From Bretschneidera sinensis (lineage: Eukaryota > Streptophyta > Magnoliopsida > Brassicales > Akaniaceae): a DNA stretch of 64,000 nucleotides. Shown in pieces: positions 33,473 to 44,027 of the stretch. A program made the translations under genes and the position numbers. Position 1 is the stretch's first letter. Each line of letters starts with the position of its first letter. The notes under the pieces are model-generated. The model did no database searches. It was not told the origin of the DNA and was given only the letters and a program-made list of their open reading frames with translations. Where the stretch lies: contig CM043698.1 of assembly GCA_023935145.1 (NCBI GenBank), positions 33,699,001 through 33,763,000 on the forward strand. The letters are read 5' to 3'.

Positions 33473-35162
33473 TAAAAGTTTGGCGCATTTACCAACCCAG
33501 AAGGAGTTGAATTTGAGGCAGAGGAGGCGGATGAAATTGATTTGTGATTATGACTGTACAATTCACTATCATCCAGGAAAGGCTAATATAGGAGCTGATG
33601 CATTGAGTAAAAAGGCTACAGGGAGATTAGCTGCCATTTGGAGTCATAATACTAGCCTGATGATAGAATTAAGAAGAATGGGAATGCAATTGAGTGTCAA
33701 TGATAAAGGAGTATTAATGGCAAATATGGTGATACAATCTCCTATTATTGATCGTTTATTACAGTTGCAGGGTAAAGATGAGGGGATAGAGAAAATCAGG
33801 AAAGAAGTGTTGAGTGGGAAATCGACCGAGTTTAGAATTAGAGAAGATGGTATGATAGTATTGGGGCATAGAGTTTGTGTTCCTAATGATGTGGAGATTA
33901 GAAAGGAGATATTAAGGGAGGCTCATGATTCTATATACCCCATGCACCCAGATAATAATAAGATGTACAGGGGGTTGAAACAGAATTATTGGTGGTCAGG
34001 GATGAAGAAGGATGTAGCAGAATACATTGCTAGATGTTTGACTTGTCAACAGGTAAAGTCTGAGAATAGACATCCAGCTGGTTTATTACAACCTCTTCCA
34101 GTACCTGAGTGGCCATGGGAAAATGTGAGCATAGATTTTGTCTCTGGTTTTCCCCGTACCCAGAGAGGGCATGATGATGTATGGGTTATAGTGGCTAGAC
34201 TTTCTAAGTCTTCACATTTTCTTCCTATTAAAACTACCTGGAGTCTAGAAAAGCTGGCTGAGTTGTATATAGCAGAGATAGTAAAATTACATGGAGTACC
34301 CTTGAGTATCATATCTGATAAAGATTCTAGATTTACCTCTAGATTTTAGAGGGGTTTCCAAGAAGCGATGGGTACTCAATTACAATTTAGTACAGCTTTT
34401 CATCCACAAACTGATGGGCAGACGGAGAGAATCATCAGAATACTATAGGATATGATGAGAGCAAGTGTATTGAGTTTCTCAGTGAGCTGGGATGCTTATT
34501 TGCCTTTGATCGAGTTTGCATATAATAATCAGTATCGAACTAGTACTGGGAAGAAGTTAGAGAGAGAAAGATATATGGACCAGAAATGATAGACTTGACT
34601 ATTGAGAGGATCAAACTGATTAGGGAGAACCTTAGAGCAGCTCAGAATAGACAGAAAGGATATGCTGATAAAAGAAGACGATCTCTCGAATTCCAAGTTG
34701 GTGATTGAGTATTTTGAAGATATCTCCATGGAAGGGAATGTTGAGGTTTAAAAAGAAGGAAAAGCTGAGCCCGAGATTTATGGGCCCTATGAGGTGATTG
34801 AGAGAATTGGGCCCGTAGCATATTGTTTGAATTTGCCCCAGGAATTAAAGCAATTACATAATGTTTTTCATGTGTCTCTACTGAGGAAGTACTTGCACGA
34901 TAAGACCCATTGTGTCTCGAATCAGGCGATAGAAATTCAGAAAGTTTGACTTTTATGCTCGTACCAGTCAGAATACTAGACAGAAAGGATCAAATTTTAC
35001 GCAATAAAGTCATTTATTTGATTCAAGTATTATAGTGAAATAAAGATGTCGAAAAAGTCACGTGGGAACATGAAGCAAGAATGAGAAAAGATTTCTCCCA
35101 ACTCTTTACTTGATTTCAGTAATGAAATTTCGGAGACGAAATTTTTGTAAGGTGGGTAGAAT
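33473..35162 (+). pseudogene. chromovirus RNase H end and integrase, unit 2
   Basis: Second copy of the coding block. It is open to 34,349, where TAG replaces the Trp codon of unit 1 in RFWKGFQE. The catalytic core keeps [13 protein letters not shown], with the Asp that unit 1 has lost. A 55-bp deletion relative to unit 1 at about 34,545 removes the MTPFGALYGRRCRT region and shifts the frame. The chromodomain-like tail (EKVTWEHEARMRKDF) is recognisable before 35,120. Confidence 0.85.
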
Positions 35163-36213
35163 TGTAATACCCGTATTCATAAAGAAAGTGTAAATTAGTA
35201 ATTTAATAAATATGACCCGAAATTAAAATAATATATTTACGAAGGATTTAGTATTAAATAAAATAATTCTTTTGAAAAAAAATATGGGACGTGGACATCG
35301 TTAAAAGAAAAAAAATAATTTCAGCTGGACGTCTAGAAGAAGAAAAAAAAAGTTTAAAAAAAAGAAGAAGTCAACATGGGGTTGAGACTAGCAGGATATA
35401 TATATATATACACACTGATATGTGAACTAAATTTTCACTCATCAAATTCGTTAGTTTCTTTCAAATTTTTTTGTTTTCCTTAAACACTTGGGAATCAAAA
35501 GAAAGATTAAAATAGCAGAATTTTAAAAGAATTTACTGCAGAATTTTATAGAGGGTTACGAATAGCTATCAGAAAAGCAGAAGACAATAGTATAGTGTTT
35601 ATTTTTGAATTTTTAGTATTTATGAAATATGATAATATGGTGATTATTTAAATGTTGGACATTCTGTTATTATCTAGTTATAGGAGAAATAAATGATTAA
35701 ATACTATAGTGCTATTTAGGAAATTAGAACACTTTTAGTAAATTTAATTAACTGAGCTTGTGAAGCTCATCCCTCATTGTACAATGATTTCAAGTAGCAG
35801 ACAAGACAAGTAGTCTGGTGGGTCAAAAGTCAGACGGATTCGTTTTCTGTAAGCCATGTACGTGTCAATATTCTTAAACTATGAAGAAAATGAATTAAAT
35901 ATTTGTAAATATTCATGCATCTTGCATTGTATATTATTTGTAAGTAAATATTAGATTTATGTACATCTTCTGTTGGGGATTGAAGATTTAAAATAAAAAA
36001 AAAATATGTTAGTACTATTTCATTGTTGCATATATGTGTCATGCTGGGATTCTCAAAATGTGATGACACCGTCTTGGGGTGGCTAACCCGGGATGGGTCT
36101 TTACAATTTTGATTTTATTTAATACTAAATCCTTCGTAAATATATTATTTTAATTTCAGATCATATTTATTAAATTACTACTTTACACTTTCTTTATGAA
36201 TACGGATATTACA
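35163..36213 (+). repeat. chromovirus LTR copy 3 with an inverted end
   Basis: Unlike copies 1 and 2 it continues past TTCTCAAAATGT with TGATGACACCGTCTTGGGG and GGGTCTTTACA (36,105). From 36,106 to 36,213 it is the reverse complement of the LTR's own first 105 bases or so. The outer end ATTACA is followed by CTAAA, the partner of 29,612-29,616, so the inverted piece belonged to the unit when it was bounded. Confidence 0.75.
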
Positions 36214-38914
36214 CTAAATCATTTATTCAGTGGACTGAATAAGTCATAGAAAATCTCTCCTTGATTATCCCTTCGATTGGACTGATCCATTCAGTCAATC
36301 ATTTTTTTTTATTTTCTAAAACATCTCAAACTTAAATCTAAATTTATTTTGAAAATCGTCAACAACCAACACATCCAATTTGTTTAAACTAAATAAGTAA
36401 TACTTTGATGCTTGAATAGTAATGATTAGTAACTTTTAAAGATTAATTAGCAATATGTAAAAACAAAATGGAAAACACAAAACTCCCATCGACGCAAAGA
36501 TCACAGATAAACGTTTATAATGTACAAGTCTGCGATTCCTTATCTTTTGTCGTATCGAAAGATATGATCAGCACAATGTGCAGTAGTGAGTAGCATGCGA
36601 AATGAGAGTTCATCAATTGGTATGGCCGACTGTTAATCTGCATTTTTCTCTTCCTTTTTCTAAAGTGGCTTTCAAAGAAGAAGAGCTTATCACTTTTGAG
36701 TATTTTTCATGATTCCAATTTTGCGCTTTCTATTCCATTAGAAAAAAAGGGGAGGGGTGGGAAAGAGATTCTTGGTTATCTGCCTGGGGAACTTTTTAAG
36801 CTTTGTATAATTGTCAAGAAGAAACTTTTTTCTTAATAGATGATCAAGAAGAAACAATTACTTATAGCTACAAATTCAAGAGTCAAAATTTCGGATCAAC
36901 ATTTATGTAAAGACTTAATAAAATGTTAAAATTAATAAATGGTAAATCCAATTTTATAATTTTTATTGCTGAGGAGTGATTCTTCCTTTTTGTATTTTAT
37001 TAACATAAGGAACCCATCATAGTGAAGGTGTTCCTGCTACAATTTTTCTTTCTGAAATTGGACAAATTAAGGCTTAAGTGGCCAACACACTGCATACAAG
37101 ATGCACTTGCAGACAGTTCATATTTCATAGTCTAAATTCATTAAACAGTCCATAGCCAAGACAAATGGTTTTAGCAAAAGCCTTAAATATTCCTTCTGCA
37201 TTACTTTCGGCAGCAAAATGCGATCATTTTTTCCCCTTCACTTTTGGGTTTTTGTTCAATTAGTTGGAAAAAGGTCCAAGCCCCGGATATGGGACAGCCC
37301 AGTCAGAGAGAGAACAGTTTTAACGTGGGTAAAGGGCTAATGAACTCATTTAATGATCACCCCCCCCCCAGCCCAAAATGTGCATTTTCTCCACCTCAAA
37401 AACAGACATAAACGAAAGCCCAACAATCCACATCCTTGCTGCCAAATTAGTGATTTAGTACCCACACTACAAGTGTTTTTGGTGGATAAATTGACGGGAA
37501 GATAAAACGATTTTTTTTTTCTTTCTAAACTTGTCACTCAGTTCAACAATCAATCAAAACTTCTCTCTTAGATCCATACAATGCAAAACAATGATTTTTT
37601 AACGTTAAAATGGTACTTTATAGGTCTAATTCCTACACGTGTGACTCATTTTGTTATTAGTCGACTGATCAAGTGTTATAAACAAATAACAAGTTTTGGA
37701 TTCTCTCTAATGATTCTCTTAGTGAACTGGAGGGAAAAAAAATATAATGTATCATTCGATCATAATAAAATAAAATAAATTATGTTATGAAGGGTAAGAT
37801 GAAAAATCATATTTTCTTACTTGTTTATCTCTTTTTATTCTCTCTTATTTTATCCATCAAACGTATTATGAATATCATTTGGATGATGACATTTTGATAG
37901 ATTTTTTAGAAAAGGGTAATCACAAAATTGATGGTAACAGATAAACAGGCTTGATGTAGTATCATGCCCTTTACATATACTAAAGGTTGAGAATGACATA
38001 TCCAATTTTAATTATTTTTCAAAATTTTCAATCATGATCTTATATAAAATTGAAAATTTACTATTTTTTAATTATATAAATTAACCCCAGTCTAAGGAGA
38101 TTACATTGATTTGCTAATTATTTACGTTTCTTTTCCTATTTGAAAACATTGATTTTCTGATTAAGAGAGGTGGAGGGCTTTTGAAAGACCAGATGGAAGA
38201 TTCCATGTTTCAAGGATGAAGTAAAGAACTACTCCATATTACTATTTTCTGATATCTTAAAGCAATGATGTTAGAGACTTCAAAAAACTTTACCATATTT
38301 CTTTATCAAACCTTCTTTAGGTATCAGCAGCAAAAATCAAATTTGTGATCCAATTCCACCCAACATCCAAATTGGCCAAATCGATTTTATTAAGAAAAAA
38401 GTTCTGTAAATATAAAAAGAATTAAAAGACTGCTACAGAGTTGTTTTTCTCTTATCTAATTCATTTAAAAGGAGAAAAAAATGATATGGACTGTGCTTTA
38501 ATCAAAATATATATAACTTCGTTAAACACAACCTTAAATAAAAAATGTTAAGAAAATTAAACATAACAATTCTTTGTTTGAGATAAACATTTTAAGCATA
38601 ATAATTCAAATGAATTTGAGCTAATCTCAGCTGTCTGATCAAATCATCACAGATATTTGTTTGTATCAAACGGTTTAAAACTCGAGCTCACTAAGAAAAG
38701 AACATTACAGAGCAGAAGTTATTAGACAGAAACTACGCCTCTGTCCCACGCAAAACCATCAACCAACTTTCCAACGTCCTTCATGTTTTCCTCTTCTTAA
38801 CCCCAAACCGAAGCAAACACCAAAAACTAAATCCAACAACGAGACCCAAAAAAGAATCTTTAAAACTGTCACTAATGTAATAGTCTTTTTATCTGTCTAC
38901 TCTGCCGTGTATTT
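36214..38914. other. intergenic
   Basis: The first 100 bases continue the older LTR remnant (ATTCAGTGGACTGAAT, CATTCAGTCAATC). The rest has no supported gene; there is a C10 run at 37,361-37,371. The putative 5' leader of the next gene lies at about 38,700-38,914. Confidence 0.5.
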
Positions 38915-40406
38915 ATGTCAGAGAGGAATCTACGGCGACGGGAGCCGGCGAGTGGGGGCAGCCGGAGGCGGAGCAGCAGATTGCCTCGCCCATCTCCGTC
39001 GCCGAGGCGGCGGATTTCTCCTCCCCCGGATCCTCGGAAATCTTCGGCTAAGCAGCGTTCGAAGCCGATTAGGATCCTCAAGAGATGCTCCTCTGAGCCG
39101 AATCTTTGGAGTAGTAGTAGTAGTAATGGTTGTGGTGATGATCAGCAGCAGCAGCAGAGGAATCTTTTGGGGTCTGAATCGGAGGGGGTCTTGTTTCGGC
39201 CTCAGACTTGTACTGACGTCCTTGCGTCTTCCCCTGCTTTGATGGGTTTCTCTCCTTCTCCTCTGAGTTTTGAGGTACCTATTTGGTTTAACTTGATGCA
39301 CTGCTTGATTGGATCTTCATTTTTATTTTACTGCATTTTATTTGTTTATTTGGGTTTTTTTTGGGGAAAAAATTGTAGATGAGATTCAATTGGCTTGGTG
39401 GGTTGTATTGTTTGATCAGAATTTTTAAGAAGATTCTTGCAGTTTTAAATTCTTTCGGATGAATTTTATTTGTTTTTTTTGGCTCAATAGGATTCATTTA
39501 GACCCAACTTCTGCATTTCACTTGAAAATTTTCAAATCAGAAGCAATGAAATGGAGTTTTTGTTGAAAATCATCCAGCAGGCTTGAGATTTCTACAAAAT
39601 TTAATATTTCAATTAGACCCAAGATGATCCCCATTTTTTCCCCTTTTTTTTTCTAAGTAACATGGTCCCCATTATTTTTCATTCCAGGCAGTATGGGTTT
39701 CTTTTGTTATTTTGATTCATGGCATGGGCTTCTATTACAAAGGTAGAGATTTATTAAATTGGTGTAGGGATTTTTTGGGTGCAGGGATACAAGAAAGATG
39801 CAAAGGTAGTGATTAATGTCTCAGTTGAAGGAAGTCCAGGGCCAATCAGGACTCTGATTAAATTGGGTTCTACTGTAGAGGAGACTATCAAGCTTGTCGT
39901 TGACAAATACATTGAAGAAGGAAGGAGTCCGAAACTTGATAAAGATGCAGCCTTTGAATTGCATCACTCCTATTTTAGCCTTCAAAGTAAGTGCATTTTT
40001 TTTCCTTCTTTTGATCACCATAAAATAAAAATAAAATGCTAGACTTGATATCTTACTGCCAGTAGGAATTGCAATGATTTTGTGTGCAGGATTATAAATT
40101 TTTTTCTGCTCTTTTTATTAAATTACCAAAATGTTTTTTTTAAATGAGTTTCGTTATGATGAGTATATAGGTTTGGATAAATCTGAATCAATAGGGGATG
40201 TTGGTAGCAGAAGCTTCTACCTCCGGAAGAGTAGCGGTGGTTCTAGTAGTAATGGAGCATCAACTTCTTTCATTTCAGAAATTGTTCCGGTGAGCGCAAA
40301 CTCGCCGCCTCCTGCATTTTTACTTCCATCTTTTATTGCTCGAAAAATCAGTAAAATAGCAAGAAGAGCGTGTAAGCTTTGGAAAATCTTGATCTGTATG
40401 CGATGA
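38915..40406 (+). CDS. DUF7054 protein, At4g22758-like
   Basis: Three exons: 38,915-39,274; 39,785-39,986; 40,171-40,406. Introns are GT-AG and join in frame to give 265 residues. The first 110 residues are basic and Ser/Pro/Arg-rich, probably disordered, with a Gln run. Residues 121-205 form the conserved domain: [20 protein letters not shown], the [17 protein letters not shown] block, [17 protein letters not shown] and GSRSFYLRK, a ubiquitin-like type of fold as I recall for this family. The tail has a Ser/Gly stretch and a basic [17 protein letters not shown] end. Function unknown. Start chosen as the first ATG of the frame. A broken partial copy lies at 42,138. Confidence 0.88.
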
Positions 40407-42137
40407 TCAAGGATGAGCGAAGATCAGGATGAGAGTAGCACAGCATATTATTTGTGTTACTCTAACAATAAATCACAAATTTTTGTGATTCTTCATTCCC
40501 TTTTCATGCAAATTCCCTTAACATGTAGTAAATAGTGCCTTGTGAATTCTCATTTTAATTTATCAATTTTTGTTCTTGTAAATTGTTGTAAATATACCTG
40601 ATGGCAAGTTCATTTATTAAGAGCACTGATATGGTTCCCTTAATCATCAATTTTGACATTCGTCACTTAAAATACAATATCATGGTGCAAAAGGGAGAGT
40701 GCGAGATCGTTTATTTTCAAATAAAATTAAAATCGAGAATAGTTTCAAAACATATATATTTATAATTTTTTTTATATTATACATATATATGTGTACATAA
40801 TTTTTCAGTATTATATTGTAGTAAGTGATTAAAAAATAAAAGTTATAATTATTAATCTCAAAAACAATTAATAAATATTGATAAAGTACAATAAAAATCA
40901 GAAAAGTTAGTGCAGGTGGACATTGTAACGCTTTGGGGTGAAAAGTTATTGGTCCGCAAGTTTTTATAGAGATGGTCGGTTAGATATGGCCTGACGGCTG
41001 ACGATTAAAGTATTTGGTTTGAAGTGAACTAATGTCAGCGTGGAAAGGGTAATGACTCGTCAAGGATCAAAAAGAGGCAAAATTTCTTTTTAGCACTGAT
41101 GAAAGCATTTAGTGATCACAGTAAGTTTTGATATTATTTTTAAAATTTTATTAATAATTTTTTAAAAATTCATTATTGACATAAAAGAACTCCATTAATA
41201 GCACCGAAAAAATGAAAAAAAATATATTGTCTTATACTTAGTGACATACTTTATTGATTCGAAATGTTTATTGTACCTAATGTATATATATATATATTTT
41301 TTATCTTTATCCTAAAAAAGAAGGTATCTTTATCTTAAAAAAGAAGGATGTCTAATCTTTTCGAGAACAAAATTTTTTGATTGGCTCACGTTTATTAGTA
41401 ATATTGAAGAATTTTATTGAAAACGTCGATATAAGTACGGGACTCAAAAATTAACATTATACCACCGAATATTACCTGTATTTGAAATCCTGATTTCTCA
41501 TTATTTGTTTTTAGAGTAAATTATATAAACCTATATGAGTTTTGAGAACCTCTATGTTTACCTACTGCTTTTTTTTAAAAATTATAAAGATTTATTTTAA
41601 TCGATTTGACCAAACAAATTTTTATTTCTTAATAAAAAAGTTAAAAATATTGATATCTCTCGTATATGATAATTTGACCTAATCAAGTAAGGGATTTGGA
41701 GAAAATGAATTTGACAAAGTCGTAGAATTATTTATTGACAAGATTTTTCAGTAATTATTCCTGATTCCCAGTCAAAGTAATGAATCCAATAACGTCCTCT
41801 AGAAAACTACTTATGTATATGGAATTTGATCATTCATAAGTGAGATAGAGTGAGGACAACCACTAAATAATCGACTAGTTTAGTTCCTCAATATTGACAA
41901 AATCATCATCGGATTCCTCAAAAATATTATTTTCATTCAATTATTGTTAGAACAAGTCTTCAAGCAATAAGGCCCATAATAACCATATAAATGCTTACCA
42001 ACGTGCCCAGAATTGCTTGTCCATTCTAGCGTGGGTATTTTATCCTTTTACGTAACTTATGTAGATTTTATATACGACACGTATTTTGAGTATGGATTCA
42101 CTAATGCACTCGTGTTCTCCATTGGTTAGGAGGACAT
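40407..42137. other. intergenic, 3' flank of the DUF7054 gene
   Basis: No gene. Contains one copy (40,947-41,066) of a duplicated non-coding segment and a short TA run near 41,283-41,296. Confidence 0.5.
40947..41066. repeat. duplicated non-coding segment, copy 1
   Basis: TTATTGGTC(C/G)GCAAG... GAGATGGTCGGTT ... GGCCTGACGGCTGAC ... AATGTCAGC; matches 42,252-42,367 with scattered changes. It lies 3' of the intact DUF7054 gene; the second copy lies 3' of the gene fragment. Confidence 0.9.
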
Positions 42138-42219
42138 GCCTCTGTTGAGGAGACTATCAGGCTTCTTGTTGACAAATATAATGAAGAATGAAGGAGTCCT
42201 AAACTTGACAAATATAATG
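42138..42219 (+). pseudogene. fragment of a duplicated DUF7054 exon 2
   Basis: About 80 bp match exon 2 of the neighbouring gene (VEETIR, LLVDKY, RSPKLDK in translation). A G-to-T change turns a Gly codon of the EEGR stretch into TGA. The flanks before and after do not match, so only a fragment of the exon survives. Confidence 0.85.
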
Positions 42220-42251
42220 TCTCAGAGAGAGAGAGAGTGCTATTATTGTAT

Positions 42252-42367
42252 TTATTGGTCGGCAAGTTTTTATGGAGATGGTCGGTTCAATTTGGCCTGA
42301 CGGCTGACTGTTAAGTATTTTGGTTTGCACCAATGTCAGCTTGGTAAGGGAAATGACTAATCAAGGT
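42252..42367. repeat. duplicated non-coding segment, copy 2
   Basis: Partner of 40,947-41,066. Together with the exon fragment just upstream it shows an old tandem duplication of the gene and its 3' flank. Confidence 0.9.
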
Positions 42368-43791
42368 TACTGTTTTTGGACGAGTAATTTGTTATTCAAA
42401 TGTCTTGATCCGAACTTTTAGAATATATCAAGCATTTGACCAAAAGGAAAAATAAACCTTCTATAAAAATAATGCTCGTTGCTGTACCTAATACTCAGTA
42501 GTCCTTCAAAATGCATGCGTACCTACCTTTTCTCACATTTGCACCTATTTTTTTGTCGCAAAGAGTACCAACAACTTGACGCATAGAAGCAATAGCAATG
42601 GTTTTACAAAAGATTTGTTGAAAAAACTTTTGGCGGCCAAATTTAGAATAGTAACTCTCATAATTAATTTTCACAATCATACTTTGTTTCTATCAATTGA
42701 TTTGTTTTAGGCGACACTTGACAAACGTGCCAACTGCAAGTATAATTGTACTTGCTGTTATTGCACTCCTATTTCCGACCTAAATCACCATTTGGTATTT
42801 GTATCATTCCACCAAACAGAGCAATACATAACTGGTGTGATATGGAAGTATTTGTTTGTTGGGAATTTATATGTAGATTCATACAGGTGCCATTTTAGAA
42901 GGGGAACGGCTGAATGGGCCAATCGCCCTGTGCGTGTACTTGGCACCAAAGCAATACCAATAACATTTCCTATCTGAAACAAACATCTGGAGGGCAGTGA
43001 TAGCTGACATAGACTGCAAACCTCTCATAAACCGGAACTAACCATATTCACAAACACACAGAAATTACTTGGTGCACACACTCAGCAAATGCATCAAAAA
43101 AAAAAAAAAAACGCTCACCGTTGATCCGAATCAACCATTGGTAAAATGCAAGAAGACCATAACACAAGGGAAATAACCCAATTGTCTTCCAATCTTCCCA
43201 ACTTATGAGGGACAGATGTTAGCATTCTCTGACCACAGCCCAGTCATAATCAACCTGATATAAAAACAGAATAAATCAGATAAGCCACGCCTCCAGATTT
43301 CTGTCTCAGCACACCAGACTGAAACAGCACCTCCAACTAAAAGATCTGCAGTACAACACCAAAAGACCCCTCTGCATCAGACAATCAACTGAACCAAAAC
43401 CACATTGGAAGCACCAAGAAAAAAGCATAACACTGAATCAACAATTCAGACAAGTTTTTGGAGTTTAAACACTGTTTTCAGTATTTTAAAACTGAAAACA
43501 GTTTTAAACAGTGTATCCAATCATGCCCTAACATTACATTTCACAAAAAAATGCTAAAGCAAATAATGTTACATTACATCAATTTAAGAAACTGATCCTT
43601 TCACAGTTTCACAAACTTTCATTATCTAGAAATTTGAAGAGCTTCTTCAGGAGAAGAACTTCCGCCACAATATTATTATAAATACCACTACAATTATTTC
43701 TTGTGCTGAACCATATAAAAACAACCTATACAACTAGAAAAGCCGATATTCTTGTTTACTTCCAAGATCCGATTATATCAATTTCTCAACT
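42368..43791. other. intergenic
   Basis: No gene supported. A short minus-strand frame at 42,785-42,982 has no recognisable motif. A 51-bp foldback lies at 43,463-43,513. Confidence 0.45.
43463..43513. repeat. 51-bp foldback
   Basis: GTTTAAACACTGTTTTCAGT, an 8-base A/T spacer, then ACTGAAAACAGTTTTAAAC with GTG beyond. Probably the core of a deleted MITE. Confidence 0.7.
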
Positions 43792-43998
43792 CTACATACC
43801 AGTGTGTCCTCTTTTCTTCAACGGACATGCAGAGTCAACACAGATGCCAAACGGCCTCTTTCTTTGCTCAAATTGATCCATCAATGAGATTATCGGTGGA
43901 TATTGAAAATGAGGCAAGTTCTCAACTGGGTGCACTCTACTCCGATAAACTGGGCAGATAATCATAAATGAATTATCATCTTCGTTATGTTCTGCCAC
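43792..43998 (-). pseudogene. possible RING-finger protein carboxyl end, degenerate
   Basis: A 68-codon frame just 30 bp after the PPR stop, on the same strand. It reads ICPVYRSRVHPVENLPH, a PPIISLMDQFEQRKRP block and SACPLKKRGH. CPxCRSRV is the usual last half-site of a RING finger; here the second Cys is Tyr. Composition looks protein-like, but no upstream RING half is visible and no full gene can be built. It could be an orphan exon or simply the PPR 3' UTR. Confidence 0.3.
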
Positions 43999-44027
43999 AA
44001 TGCTTCATGGATTTTTAGTGGATTAAA

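Larger units (their letters stand above)
29617..36213 (+). mobile_element. Tekay/Del-like chromovirus remnant, tandem LTR-pol-LTR-pol-LTR
   Basis: Three LTR copies begin TGTAATACCCG at 29,617, TGTGATACCCG at 32,437 and TGTAATACCCG at 35,163. Between them lie two copies of the RNase H end plus integrase and a chromodomain-like tail. LTR copies 1 and 2 both stop at the same point (TTCTCAAAATGT) and run directly into RNase H, so gag, protease and most of RT were deleted before the unit was doubled. CTAAA lies on both outer sides (29,612-29,616; 36,214-36,218). Non-autonomous and broken. Confidence 0.85.

Noticed and set aside
38930..39301. Antisense frame over exon 1 of the DUF7054 gene
   Set aside because: Arg/Pro/Thr-rich shadow of a Ser/Arg-rich exon; the sense frame joins two further exons with the conserved domain.
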